In this document: positions 43,584-52,696 of the stretch, piece by piece | Layout of the letters: the number at the start of each line of letters is the position of its first letter | Numbering within the stretch: position 1 is the stretch's first letter | Assembly (NCBI GenBank): GCA_030740795.1 | Contig: JASLWO010000047.1 | Span: 1 to 64,000, forward strand | From: Acidimicrobiales bacterium | GTDB taxonomy: Bacteria > Actinomycetota > Acidimicrobiia > Acidimicrobiales > UBA8592 | Reading direction: 5' to 3' | DNA length: 64,000 nucleotides | Notes under the pieces: model-generated | Told to the model about the DNA's origin: nothing | Database searches by the model: none | Seen by the model: the letters and a program-made list of their open reading frames with translations, nothing else | Position numbers and translations under genes: made by a program

Positions 43584-45044
43584 ATGAACGAAAATTCTAA
43601 TGAAGAGGTCTTGACCGATGAGTCCAAAGCATTTTCGTACGGGCTGAACATTATTGAGAAGAGCGAACCGTTAGTAGCGGAGTACATTCGTGGAGAATTA
43701 GGAAATCAACGTAACCAGTTAAAGCTCATTGCTTCAGAGAATTACGCTTCACCTGCTGTCCTTTTAGCTATGGGTAACTGGTTCAGCGACAAATACGCTG
43801 AAGGAACCCCTGGCCACCGGTTCTACGCTGGTTGTGAATTTGTAGATAAAGTTGAAACATTAGCTAGCGAACACGCTAAAGACCTTTTCGACGCTCGCTA
43901 TGCATATGTGCAGCCACATTCTGGCATAGACGCTAACTTGGTTGCTTTCTGGTCTCTTCTCGCATACCGAGTTGAAGTCCCTTTTCTTGAGGCGCATGGA
44001 TCGAAACACGTTAATGACCTCACCGAAAATGATTGGGCGGTTCTTCGAAAAGCTTTCGGGGATCAGCGAATGATCGGCATGTCTCTTGATGCAGGAGGTC
44101 ACCTTACTCACGGGTTTCGCCCTAATATCTCTGGAAAACTTTTTGATCAACGATCGTACGGTGTTGACCCTGAAACTGAAAGGGTGGATTATGACGCTAT
44201 CCGAAGCCTTGCTCAAGATTTCCGACCGTTAATAATTGTCGCTGGATACTCCGCTCATCCAAGAAAAATAGATTTTGCGAAGATGCGCGAAATAGCTGAT
44301 GACGTTGACGCTGTCCTAATGGTGGATATGGCGCATTTCGCTGGTCTTGTAGCCGGGAAGGTCTTCACCGGAGATTTCGATCCGATACCTCACGCTCATA
44401 TTGTTACTTCCACGACTCATAAATCCCTTCGTGGGCCCCGTGGTGGAATTGTGCTTTCTAACGAAGAAGATCTAACTGAACATATAGATAAAGGTTGCCC
44501 GATGGTGCTTGGTGGCCCACTCGCCAATGTCATGGCAGCGAAAGCTGTGGCTTTTGCTGAGGCGAAAACGGAATCATTTCGGTCGTATGCTCAACAAGTC
44601 GTCGATAACGCTAATGCCTTGGCTGAAGGCATAAAGAAACGCGGAGGTCGTCTAGTAACAGATGGCACTGACAATCATCTTGTCCTTGTCGATGTCCGTA
44701 GTTTCGGTTTGACAGGACGCCAAGCAGAGAGCGCTCTGGAAGAGTCAGGGGTAATCGTAAATAGGAATTCCGTACCTTTTGACCCAAATGGCGCCTGGTA
44801 CACGTCAGGCATTCGTTTGGGAACTCCTGCTTTGACCAGCGTGGGAATGAATTGTGACGACATGGACCATATCGCAGAAATTATATGTTCAACTTTGAAA
44901 GCGACGGAACCGTTGACTACTAGCTCTGGAGAGATGTCTAAAGCTAAGTATGATCTTTCTGGTTCGGTTCAGAGTGAGAACCGGACTCTATGCGCTGAGC
45001 TTCTTGGTCGGAACCCGTTGTACCCTGAGGTTGGTTTACCGTAA
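43584..45044 (+). CDS. glyA: serine hydroxymethyltransferase
   Basis: PLP enzyme interconverting serine and glycine and charging tetrahydrofolate with C1 units. 486 residues from ATG 43584 ([17 protein letters not shown]), chosen for its AAGGAGAG site; the track start is 19 codons earlier. PLP Lys in [14 protein letters not shown], plus SENYAS and [18 protein letters not shown]. It is about 60 residues longer than E. coli GlyA, mostly an insertion around residues 128-163 ([21 protein letters not shown]), a feature of an actinobacterial SHMT subgroup. Confidence 0.96.
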   Translation: MNENSNEEVLTDESKAFSYGLNIIEKSEPLVAEYIRGELGNQRNQLKLIASENYASPAVLLAMGNWFSDKYAEGTPGHRFYAGCEFVDKVETLASEHAKDLFDARYAYVQPHSGIDANLVAFWSLLAYRVEVPFLEAHGSKHVNDLTENDWAVLRKAFGDQRMIGMSLDAGGHLTHGFRPNISGKLFDQRSYGVDPETERVDYDAIRSLAQDFRPLIIVAGYSAHPRKIDFAKMREIADDVDAVLMVDMAHFAGLVAGKVFTGDFDPIPHAHIVTSTTHKSLRGPRGGIVLSNEEDLTEHIDKGCPMVLGGPLANVMAAKAVAFAEAKTESFRSYAQQVVDNANALAEGIKKRGGRLVTDGTDNHLVLVDVRSFGLTGRQAESALEESGVIVNRNSVPFDPNGAWYTSGIRLGTPALTSVGMNCDDMDHIAEIICSTLKATEPLTTSSGEMSKAKYDLSGSVQSENRTLCAELLGRNPLYPEVGLP

Positions 45045-45060
45045 AAACCTTATTTTGAGA

Positions 45061-45516
45061 TTACAAAAGGTCGTCGATTTTCTGAACACGGTCGGCATGA
45101 CGTCCGCCTTCGAATTCCGCACTGATAAAAGCGAAAAGCGCTTCTTTGGCTATTTCTGGTCCGATTAGTCTTTCTCCTAAGCAAATAATATTCGCGTTGT
45201 TGTGTTCTCTTGCTAAGTGAGCTGAGGTGACGTCGTGGATTGTAGCTGCTCGAACACCCGGTATTTTATTAGCTGCTATCCCTATCCCTATTCCACTTCC
45301 ACAAACTAGCAACCCGAGGTCCGCGTCGCCTCCAGCGACTGCTCGTCCAACCACTGCCCCGTAATCTGGGTAATCAACCCGGTCGGGTGTTTTCGTTCCA
45401 AGGTCTATGACTTCGTGCCCTAATTCCTTCAAATAGTTGACCAATTCTTGCTTGAGGGCCAATCCTGCGTGATCGCATCCTGCCGCTATTTTCTCTTCGG
45501 CTTTATATGTGTTCAT
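45061..45516 (-). CDS. rpiB: ribose 5-phosphate isomerase B
   Basis: Pentose phosphate pathway isomerase of ribose/ribulose 5-phosphate. 151 residues. IAAGCDHAGLALKQELVNYL (residues 10-29), DYPDYG, CGSGIGIGIAANKIPGVRAA with catalytic Cys and HDVTSAHLAREHNNANIICLG are the LacAB/RpiB signatures. Convergent with glyA. Confidence 0.96.
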   Translation of the reverse strand: MNTYKAEEKIAAGCDHAGLALKQELVNYLKELGHEVIDLGTKTPDRVDYPDYGAVVGRAVAGGDADLGLLVCGSGIGIGIAANKIPGVRAATIHDVTSAHLAREHNNANIICLGERLIGPEIAKEALFAFISAEFEGGRHADRVQKIDDLL

Positions 45517-45582
45517 GTGTTAGACGGTAGTGCGGTTATCTTGTCCATGTGGAGAAATTCTGAGAAAAGAGCTAGTGGAAAG

Positions 45583-46215
45583 TTATGTTTGTTCTAACCC
45601 GTTAAGTAGCTGAAGGATCTGTGTTTCGCTTATAGGACCTTCACGGATTACTTCTGGGTTGGCTTTGGATAAGTCAACGATTGTTGAAGCGGCTCCGTGG
45701 TCGCATTCTCCGCCATCAATTCCGACTTCGACCTCTTGGAAAAGCTCAGCGATCTCTTGTAGAGCCACTGGGGTTGGTTTCCCATGGAGATTTGCGCTGG
45801 TTGTTGCAAGAGGTCCAGTTCGGGATATCAGTTCTCTTATGAAATCATGGTTCGGGCAACGTACGGCGATGGTTTCTTCCTCATCGGCGGAGTGGCAGAA
45901 GTCCGAGAGTACATCTGGGAGGATTAATGTTAAAGGCCCAGGCCAAAAAGCATCAACCAGTTTGGTCATTGCCGGGCTGTCGTGAGAACTGATTTCGTTG
46001 ATTTGGTTTTTATCGCTTAGCAGTAAAGGCAAGGGCATTGTCGTAGGCCGTTTTTTCAGTTCGAAGATTTTATTTATCGCTGAAGGGAATTTGGGTAGCG
46101 CTCCAATCCCGTAGACGGTATCGGTTGGGAAAATCACTACTCCTCCAGCTAGTAGGGTGTCTGCTGAATTTTTTAGGGCATGTGCCCTGCTTTTGGAAAG
46201 ATCTATGATTTCCAT
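45583..46215 (-). CDS. tsaC: L-threonylcarbamoyladenylate synthase (Sua5/YciO/YrdC)
   Basis: Makes threonylcarbamoyl-AMP for t6A37 of ANN-decoding tRNAs. 210 residues, YrdC core without the Sua5 C-domain: GGVVIFPTDTVYGIGALPKFPSAINKIFELKKRPTTMPLPLLL, and TTSANLHGKPTP near the end. Overlaps prmC by 13 bases. Confidence 0.93.
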   Translation of the reverse strand: MEIIDLSKSRAHALKNSADTLLAGGVVIFPTDTVYGIGALPKFPSAINKIFELKKRPTTMPLPLLLSDKNQINEISSHDSPAMTKLVDAFWPGPLTLILPDVLSDFCHSADEEETIAVRCPNHDFIRELISRTGPLATTSANLHGKPTPVALQEIAELFQEVEVGIDGGECDHGAASTIVDLSKANPEVIREGPISETQILQLLNGLEQT

Positions 46216-47105
46216 AAGCAGCTCATTACACGCGATTTCTGGGTTAAGTCTTTATGAATTTCAATATTTTCGTAACCTATTTCTTTAGCTTTTTGTGACA
46301 TGGGTTCAATCTGGTTTGGAGCCATTTCTATAGCTAGCGCTCCTTTGGGTTGTAACCAAATGCGGGCTTCATCCAATATTGTTTCAATGTCTTCAGTGCC
46401 TTTTTCTCCTGCATATAACGCCATGTGCGGTTCCCAGTTAGCTACTTCTGCCGGCAGAGACTCTTTAGTTGAGATGTATGGAGGGTTTGATACGACTAAT
46501 GAGAATGATTCTTTGAGTTCCTCGGGGATAGTTTCGAACCATGAGCTACGCATGATTTGAACTTTTCTAGCATGGTTCCCCAATCCGGTTAGATTAGCTG
46601 CTGCTACTTTTAACGCCTCTTCTGAGCTATCTACGAGAATCACTTCAACATCTTCGCGTTCTTGCGCTATGGATAAACCGATCGCCCCTGATCCTGTACC
46701 GAAGTCCCCTACTAGGTGTGGAGTTTGGTTAGTTCCATTTGTGAGAAGCTTGTGAGCCACATCAACTAATATCTCGGTTTCTGGCCGTGGTATGAGGACC
46801 CGGTCATCAATAAACAAGTCTAGGTTCCTGAATCCCCATGAGCCCAGAGCGTATTGCAGTGGTTCTCCGTCCAAGCGTTTTTTAAGCATTATCTCGAAAT
46901 GTTTAATTCCTAGAGTGGGAGCTGCCATGTTCATTGCTGAAGCGAATTGGGCTCCTTCATATCCGGATGCTTTCTCAACAATCCATTTTGCTTCCGTAGC
47001 TGAAGTTTCTGTATCCGTGGATGCGAGTTGTTCTTTGGCTTTGTTATAGAGCTGATGCCACGAGACCTCTTCTTGAGCTATCTCTCGAGGGTCTTGTGAG
47101 GTCAT
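46203..47105 (-). CDS. prmC: peptide chain release factor N5-glutamine methyltransferase
   Basis: Methylates the GGQ glutamine of release factors with SAM. 300 residues: N-terminal helical domain, SAM motif GDFGTGSGAIGLSIAQE, catalytic NPPY in VVSNPPYISTKE. Coupled to prfA, its substrate gene (four-base overlap). Confidence 0.96.
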   Translation of the reverse strand: MTSQDPREIAQEEVSWHQLYNKAKEQLASTDTETSATEAKWIVEKASGYEGAQFASAMNMAAPTLGIKHFEIMLKKRLDGEPLQYALGSWGFRNLDLFIDDRVLIPRPETEILVDVAHKLLTNGTNQTPHLVGDFGTGSGAIGLSIAQEREDVEVILVDSSEEALKVAAANLTGLGNHARKVQIMRSSWFETIPEELKESFSLVVSNPPYISTKESLPAEVANWEPHMALYAGEKGTEDIETILDEARIWLQPKGALAIEMAPNQIEPMSQKAKEIGYENIEIHKDLTQKSRVMSCLWKS

Positions 47106-48175
47106 TCTTCTGTTTCTATTTTGGTTAATTGGGTTGTTCTTTCATCTTCCGAGAGCGCATCAACAACATGGTTCATTTCTCCGGCGAGAATTCGGTCCAG
47201 TTTGTAGAGTGTGAGCCCTATCCTGTGGTCCGTGACCCGATTTTCCTTGAAATTGTAAGTCCGTATTTTTTCTGACCGTCCACCGCCACCCATTTGGTCT
47301 TTTCTTGTAGCTGATTGTTCCGCCTGAACTCGTTCTTGTTCTGCTTGGAGTAGCCGCGATCGTAAAACAACCATGGCTCGAGCCTTATTCTGTAGTTGGC
47401 TTTTCTCGTCTTGCATCGAAACGATAATCCCTGTCGGTTTATGCGTGATGCGGACTGCTGAGTCAGTTGTGTTAACGGATTGCCCTCCGGGACCCGACGC
47501 TCTGAAAACATCGACTTGCAAGTCTGATTCTTGAATGCTTACATCTATCTCATCTGCTTCTGGCAGCACTGAAACAGTGGCCGAAGATGTATGTACCCGA
47601 CCTTGAGTTTCTGTGACAGGAACTCGTTGGACGCGGTGAGGTCCCCCTTCATATTTCATCTGACCCCAGACGTCTTGACCTTTCAGGATGAACGTTATTG
47701 TCGTAAATCCGCCCATGTCAGAGTGCTGACTATTGAGGACTTCAAGCTTCCAACCTTTTTTGCCTCCAAAGCTTGAATACATTTCAAACAAGTCTCTTGC
47801 AAAGAGATTAGCTTCTTCCCCTCCTTCAGCGCCTCGAATTTCAATTATGACGTTCTTGTCTTCATTGGGGTCTTTGGGGATTAGAAGATGTCGTAGTTCT
47901 TCTTCTATGGTTTCTATGGTTTCTTGGTTCTGGTTTATTTCTTCCCTGAGTATTTCTCGTTCTTGACCGTCAGCTTCTGAAAGCATTTCTTTAGCTACCA
48001 ATAAATCATCTGATGCAGACCTGATCCCACGTATGCAATTAACAATGTTTTCAAGTTCGCTGTACCGTTTTGCTGCCTTTGCGTACTCTTTTTGGTCAGC
48101 TAATAGGTCTTGATCGCCCAGTCGATCTTGAAGATCCAAGAATTCTTGTTCTAGTTCTTCATGTAGATCTGCCAT
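47102..48175 (-). CDS. prfA: peptide chain release factor 1
   Basis: Recognises UAA/UAG and triggers peptide release. 357 residues. GGQ motif in RASGPGGQSVNTTDSAVRITH. The segment that should hold the PxT codon-recognition tripeptide reads RVPVTETQGRVHTS, with PVT. C-terminal domain complete. Start ATG 48175. Confidence 0.97.
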   Translation of the reverse strand: MADLHEELEQEFLDLQDRLGDQDLLADQKEYAKAAKRYSELENIVNCIRGIRSASDDLLVAKEMLSEADGQEREILREEINQNQETIETIEEELRHLLIPKDPNEDKNVIIEIRGAEGGEEANLFARDLFEMYSSFGGKKGWKLEVLNSQHSDMGGFTTITFILKGQDVWGQMKYEGGPHRVQRVPVTETQGRVHTSSATVSVLPEADEIDVSIQESDLQVDVFRASGPGGQSVNTTDSAVRITHKPTGIIVSMQDEKSQLQNKARAMVVLRSRLLQAEQERVQAEQSATRKDQMGGGGRSEKIRTYNFKENRVTDHRIGLTLYKLDRILAGEMNHVVDALSEDERTTQLTKIETEE

Positions 48176-48250
48176 GAAGTGAGAATACCTTTACTTTCGC
48201 TTTAAATCTGTGTTGCTGAATTGATTAATTCTAAGAAACCATCTACCAGA

Positions 48251-49228
48251 CTAGCTGGGCCAAGGTTCTTCGGTCTTTAAGAAACGATGAGGGACCTTAA
48301 GGTGCTTTGCTTGCCTTTCAAGCACTGGATACTTATCTCTCTCTGACTGAATCATCCAGATTTCATCAGCTTGTGTTGATACTGACAATCCAGATGCGAT
48401 GGGGATAGCGTTCAGGTCAACCCCAACTGAAGCAACTATTAGAACCTTTGTGTTCTCAACTCTGGCTAACGCTGCCGCTGGGGTGGTTTCTGTAATCGCT
48501 TTAGACTCGGTGGCCACAGGCAGCCGGCGTACTTCTTCCAATCCTGAATTCTCCGGAGAGTTAACGAGTTCAGAAATTAACCATTTAGGTCTAGATACGC
48601 GGTTAAGCGGATGCGGTCGTGCTTGTTTATTTCTATAGTGAAGCACCTCTGAAACCACTCGGGAAAGTTTCTCTTCTGTGGATTCATTGCCATCTACTAG
48701 TTTGTGGGCTTCCTGGTCATATATTCCAACCCCGACCTGTAAAGCCGATTCACCTTCTGAGCCCTCTACTACTCGAGCCACCTCTAATCCCTTTATCTCT
48801 CCTTTGGTCATCCCATTTTCTTGAACTATCTCGCATCCGTTTGTTTCTAATAAAGAAGCAATAGTTGGGTTTAGAGGTTGGGGTGCATGGCGTTCTTCGA
48901 GTTTCAACTCTGGATGAGGGACCAGTTTGTTTCCCTCAACCACCCATAACCTGTGTTTGGTCGCTAAACCCATGGTTTGTTCAAGTAATAAGTGGTCTGA
49001 TGCGTCAACGACAAGGTTGATGTCCGTTTCGTCAGTTGCGAGAGCAAGAGAAATCGCTAATGGTGAAACATTTTCATTTGGGGCGTACAAGAATTTTTGC
49101 GTCCCATTTGACCGCATCGCCCCTATTTTGGTTTGGATAGGTTCAAATTGGCTATCAGGGAACGTTTCTCTTAACAGCGAGTCCATTTTGGCTTGATTCA
49201 GCCCTGCGCGCCGGTCAACGTCAATCAT
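48251..49228 (-). CDS. uncharacterised protein between prfA and rpmE
   Basis: 325 residues, no signal peptide or membrane helix; I do not recognise a domain. The N-terminal half (GTQKFLYAPNENVSPLAISLALATDETDINLVVDASDHLLLEQTMGLA) alternates short helices and strands and could be a Rossmann-like or nucleotide-binding fold. The C-terminus (NTKVLIVASVGVDLNAIPIASGL) repeats a similar strand-helix unit. Lies inside the conserved rho-rpmE-prfA cluster, 76 bases upstream of prfA, suggesting a translation or transcription accessory role (inference). Confidence 0.65.
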   Translation of the reverse strand: MIDVDRRAGLNQAKMDSLLRETFPDSQFEPIQTKIGAMRSNGTQKFLYAPNENVSPLAISLALATDETDINLVVDASDHLLLEQTMGLATKHRLWVVEGNKLVPHPELKLEERHAPQPLNPTIASLLETNGCEIVQENGMTKGEIKGLEVARVVEGSEGESALQVGVGIYDQEAHKLVDGNESTEEKLSRVVSEVLHYRNKQARPHPLNRVSRPKWLISELVNSPENSGLEEVRRLPVATESKAITETTPAAALARVENTKVLIVASVGVDLNAIPIASGLSVSTQADEIWMIQSERDKYPVLERQAKHLKVPHRFLKTEEPWPS

Positions 49229-49253
49229 GCTTGTCGCAAGATTCTCTTATGAA

Positions 49254-49523
49254 CTATTCGCCAGAATCAGTTGAACGTTTTCTTTTCCCGTACCGTTTTT
49301 CGAAACGCTCAACACGCCCAGCGGTATCTACGATCGTCATCGTTCCAGTAAAGAAGGGGTGACTTGTTGACGAGATTGGAACTTTAGCTAAGGGGTATTC
49401 TTGCCCGTCATCCCATTTAATCGTTTCGTCAGTTTCAATTGTTGACCTAGTGATCCAAGATTCCCCTGATGATGTATCTTGAAAAACTACTGCCCGGTAT
49501 TCAGGGTGAATGTCTGGTTTCAT
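49254..49523 (-). CDS. rpmE2: 50S ribosomal protein L31, type B
   Basis: 89 residues from ATG 49523 ([21 protein letters not shown]), with GGAGAGAAC as the ribosome site; the track start adds 19 codons. The [11 protein letters not shown] motif and absence of the CxxC pairs mark the zinc-free type B form, often made under zinc limitation. Standard neighbour of rho and prfA. Confidence 0.93.
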   Translation of the reverse strand: MKPDIHPEYRAVVFQDTSSGESWITRSTIETDETIKWDDGQEYPLAKVPISSTSHPFFTGTMTIVDTAGRVERFEKRYGKRKRSTDSGE

Positions 49524-49604
49524 TGTTCTCTCCACGGATTTCGTCTTATTGATCGTATCTTTAGATTTCTGTTCGCACACCCTGATGAGGGATTGAGTTG
49601 CTAG

Positions 49605-51101
49605 CTATGAGTAGGTTTCGAGGAGACTTTCGTTATCTTCAGTGGCGACGATTTTCTCTAGGAGCAACTCCATTCCGCTTGTAACTGTTCCTTTCGACGC
49701 TGCTTCCCTGATCTCAGAGCGCAATTTCTGTACCTGTTTGTGCTCTTCAGGCGAGCTCAACCCTTCCTCGTTTTGTGTTCCGGATTTAGCTACGTCTAAG
49801 GCGGGGACGATATGCGCTTCTGCTGTTTCTTGAGAAAGGTAAATTTCTGAGGTGCTTCCACCTTGGAGTTCCTGAAGAAGCATTTCATCGAGTTTCGATG
49901 ATGTTCCACTGAGCACGCTTGCAAAGACTGTTAAAGAGCCACCTTCTTCTACTTTGCGGCCAGCTCCAAAGGAGCGTTTAGGTAGATACAGTGCTGATGC
50001 GTCAACGTCACTTGAGGCTTGCCTCCCTGAATTAGAGGAAATCAAGTTATACGCTCTTGCTAGAGAAGTCATTCCATCAATAATCACTGCGACATCTTCT
50101 CCCATCTCGACCATACGCTTCGCTCTTTCAATAGTGAGTTCAGCGATTGCGACATGTTCTTCGGGAGACTGGTCAAAGGTTGAAGCTATAACATCGGATC
50201 GGGTTAGCCAGCGCCTCATTTCTGTTACATGTTCTGGCGGGGTGTCGATAAGCAGAACAAGTAATTTGACTTCAGAGTAGTTACTTTCAATCGATTGTGA
50301 GATTTCTTTGATGACTTCTTCTCGCCCTGATCGCGGGTTTGAAACGATGAGAACGCGTTGGCCTTTACCAACTGGGGCAACTAGATCTATTGCTCTCGAC
50401 GTTGTATTCTCAGAATCTTCCGCTCTCTCTAACCGCAATTTTGTATCAGGGTAAATCGGAGTTAGGTCAGCGAAATCAGGTCTTTGAACTGCATCATTGG
50501 AGTCGGTTCCGTTAATGGCATCAAGTTGTAGCAGCGCTGGGTTCTTTTCTGAACGATTCGCTGGCCGATAAGCCCCAACGAGATGGTCTCCTTTACGAAG
50601 ACCGTACTGTCGAACAAACTTAACTGGGACATAAACATCGTCTCGGCTAGGGAGGAAGCCATTTACCCTAAGGAAGCCGTAACCGTCGTCTCTAAGGTCA
50701 AGGTGTCCCTCTACTGAAACTGGTTCTCCTGCCCATTCCTCCATCGCTTCTTTACTTTTACCTCTTCGTCGGCGTTTCTTCCCGTTGTTGTCTCCGTTAC
50801 CGCCACCGTTAGTATCATTCGTTTCTTTGCTGGCTTCAGCACGTGCGTCGGCCATGGGGTCTGCTGAGTAAGCAGTGCTGGTGTTTTGGCTGTCAGTGTT
50901 TCCTTCAGCACTTGAGGAATCGTTGTTTTCTTCAGAAGCATCTTCGGACATATCTCCGCTAGCGAGTTCAATGATCGAATCAACTAGGTCGGATTTGGTT
51001 GCACGGGTTGTTGGTTTTCCACCCATCGCTTTAGCTATAGCTATAAGAGAATCCTTATCTTTGGACTCAAGGTCTTTTCTGTCTGGAGTTTCTGTTGTCA
51101 T
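49605..51101 (-). CDS. rho: Rho transcription termination factor, ATPase-degenerate
   Basis: 498 residues from ATG 51101 (MTTETPDRKD). Rho_N (residues 8-48) and an actinobacterial-type acidic/basic insert (50-120) precede the primary RNA-binding fold with GYGFLRVNGFLPSRDDVYVP. The RecA-like domain aligns throughout with mycobacterial Rho, but catalytic parts are replaced. Walker A PPKAGKT reads NPRSGRE (255-261), and the catalytic Glu in DERPEEV reads DTPPEHV (286-292). The Walker B flank LDSITR reads IDGMTS, and the Q-loop LSGGVD reads ASSDVD. The arginine-finger segment LDRK reads LSQE, and the R-loop GTRK reads GTQN. It can probably bind RNA and form a ring, but not hydrolyse ATP normally. 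Confidence 0.93.
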   Translation of the reverse strand: MTTETPDRKDLESKDKDSLIAIAKAMGGKPTTRATKSDLVDSIIELASGDMSEDASEENNDSSSAEGNTDSQNTSTAYSADPMADARAEASKETNDTNGGGNGDNNGKKRRRRGKSKEAMEEWAGEPVSVEGHLDLRDDGYGFLRVNGFLPSRDDVYVPVKFVRQYGLRKGDHLVGAYRPANRSEKNPALLQLDAINGTDSNDAVQRPDFADLTPIYPDTKLRLERAEDSENTTSRAIDLVAPVGKGQRVLIVSNPRSGREEVIKEISQSIESNYSEVKLLVLLIDTPPEHVTEMRRWLTRSDVIASTFDQSPEEHVAIAELTIERAKRMVEMGEDVAVIIDGMTSLARAYNLISSNSGRQASSDVDASALYLPKRSFGAGRKVEEGGSLTVFASVLSGTSSKLDEMLLQELQGGSTSEIYLSQETAEAHIVPALDVAKSGTQNEEGLSSPEEHKQVQKLRSEIREAASKGTVTSGMELLLEKIVATEDNESLLETYS

Positions 51102-51129
51102 TCTGGTTTTCAATCTGGGAATTTTGTTA

Positions 51130-51148
51130 TAAAGCGCTATTCGCTTTA
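51130..51148 (-). promoter_or_regulatory. hairpin in the rho leader
   Basis: TAAAGCG at 51130-51136 pairs with CGCTTTA at 51142-51148 around a 5-base loop, about 30 bases upstream of the rho ATG. It lies in the 196-base gap between thrC and rho. rho genes are often autoregulated through their leader; here the hairpin could sequester the start region. Confidence 0.35.
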
Positions 51149-51297
51149 ATTTGACTTCTTTGTCAGGGACTTGGTCCGAGTAACTCACGAAAGAGATGTT
51201 GCTCAGTTTCCTTGCCTAAGAAGGCTTTGTCTGACTATGAAACTTTACCGGAGAAATCGTTAAGACCACAACAGAGGAGAAGAAAACTATTAAACAG

Positions 51298-52695
51298 TCA
51301 ATTCCCTGTTCTGTTCAAAATGAATTCTTTCACGTCTTCCAGGCTGTTTGGCAGGACCGAATAATCTTCTTTTCTCTCGTACAGGTCGTCTAAATGAGGT
51401 GGAAGTTCGGGTTTTATTCCTGTAGCTGTGTGAACTGCTTCCGGGAATTTACTTGGATGCGCTGTAGCTAGGCAGATAATAGGGATATCCGGGTCTTCAT
51501 TGTTGTGTTTAGCTGCCGCTATTCCAACAGCTGTGTGCGGGTCGACCAGTTCCCCGGTTTCTTTGTAAATAGCAGCAATCATTTCTAGGGTTTCATCATC
51601 GTTCACTCGTGAACTAGCCCATTTGATATTAAGTTCTTGAAGCGTTGACGCATCTACCGCTAAAGAACCTTCGTTGTGGAATTGTTCTAGCAACGTTTGA
51701 ACTCTCTGACCGTCTCTGTCAAGTATCTCGAAAAGGAGGCGTTCGAAATTGCTTGAAATTTGAATATCCATTGAGGGGGAAAGTGTCGGGGCGACAGTTC
51801 GTGCTTCCATCTCACCAGTTTTAAAAAACCGGTCAAGGACGTCATTACTGTTGGAAGCGACAATAAATTTTTCAACAGGTAAGCCAGTCAGATGCGCACC
51901 ATAGCCTGCAAAAATATTTCCGAAATTTCCGCTAGGTACACAAAATTTTACTTTTGAGGCACCGGTAACTTCAATTGAAGTCCACCAGTAGTAGACGATC
52001 TGGGCCATTACTCTCGCCCAATTGATTGAATTAACAGCTGACATGTTGATAGCTTGGCTGAATTCATCGTCTCTGAACATGGCTTTTACTAGATTTTGGC
52101 AATCGTCAAAGTTCCCCTCAATGGCGACATTATGAACGTTTAATGAGTCCACGGTAGTCATTTGTCTACGTTGAACTTCACTGGTTTTCCCATGAGGGTG
52201 GAGAATCACGATATCCATAGCTTCCCTGTCCCTACAAGCTTCTATAGCTGCTGAACCGGTATCTCCTGACGTCGCCCCGACAATAGTTATTCTTTCGGAA
52301 CTTTTTCTTAGTTGGTGGTCAAATAAATGCCCCACTAGTTGTAGCGCTACATCTTTGAAAGCCAGAGTCGGACCGTGGAAGAGTTCAGCCAACCAAAGAT
52401 TTTCAGTGATTCTTTTTGTTGGGATAATGCTTTCCGAGGCAAAAGAAGCGTACGTTTTTTCTAATAAATCATTTAGTTCGTCTCTGTTCAATGCATCTTC
52501 TACAAATGGCCAGATAATTTCTCCGGCTAAAGCCGTATATGTTGGCTGTGCTCCCAGGCTTTTTTTAAGGTCGGCGATTTCGTATTTTGGCCAGTGGGTT
52601 GGCAGGTATAACCCTCCGTCAGGGGCTAAACCCTTTAAAAGGACTTCACTGAATGTAACGGGAGGGGCTTGACCTCTCGTGCTTAGGTATCGCAT
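51298..52695 (-). CDS. thrC: threonine synthase
   Basis: PLP enzyme, O-phosphohomoserine to threonine. 465 residues, the long (class I, fungal/enterobacterial-like) form, beginning MRYLSTRGQAPPVTFSEVLLKGLAPDGGLYLP. The PLP Lys is Lys114 in HGPTLAFKDVALQ, and the phosphate loop GATSGDTGSAAIEA follows. A separate, shorter actinobacterial ThrC type is more usual, so this form is notable. One base after hom; no thrB follows. Confidence 0.96.
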   Translation of the reverse strand: MRYLSTRGQAPPVTFSEVLLKGLAPDGGLYLPTHWPKYEIADLKKSLGAQPTYTALAGEIIWPFVEDALNRDELNDLLEKTYASFASESIIPTKRITENLWLAELFHGPTLAFKDVALQLVGHLFDHQLRKSSERITIVGATSGDTGSAAIEACRDREAMDIVILHPHGKTSEVQRRQMTTVDSLNVHNVAIEGNFDDCQNLVKAMFRDDEFSQAINMSAVNSINWARVMAQIVYYWWTSIEVTGASKVKFCVPSGNFGNIFAGYGAHLTGLPVEKFIVASNSNDVLDRFFKTGEMEARTVAPTLSPSMDIQISSNFERLLFEILDRDGQRVQTLLEQFHNEGSLAVDASTLQELNIKWASSRVNDDETLEMIAAIYKETGELVDPHTAVGIAAAKHNNEDPDIPIICLATAHPSKFPEAVHTATGIKPELPPHLDDLYERKEDYSVLPNSLEDVKEFILNRTGN

Positions 52696-52696
52696 C

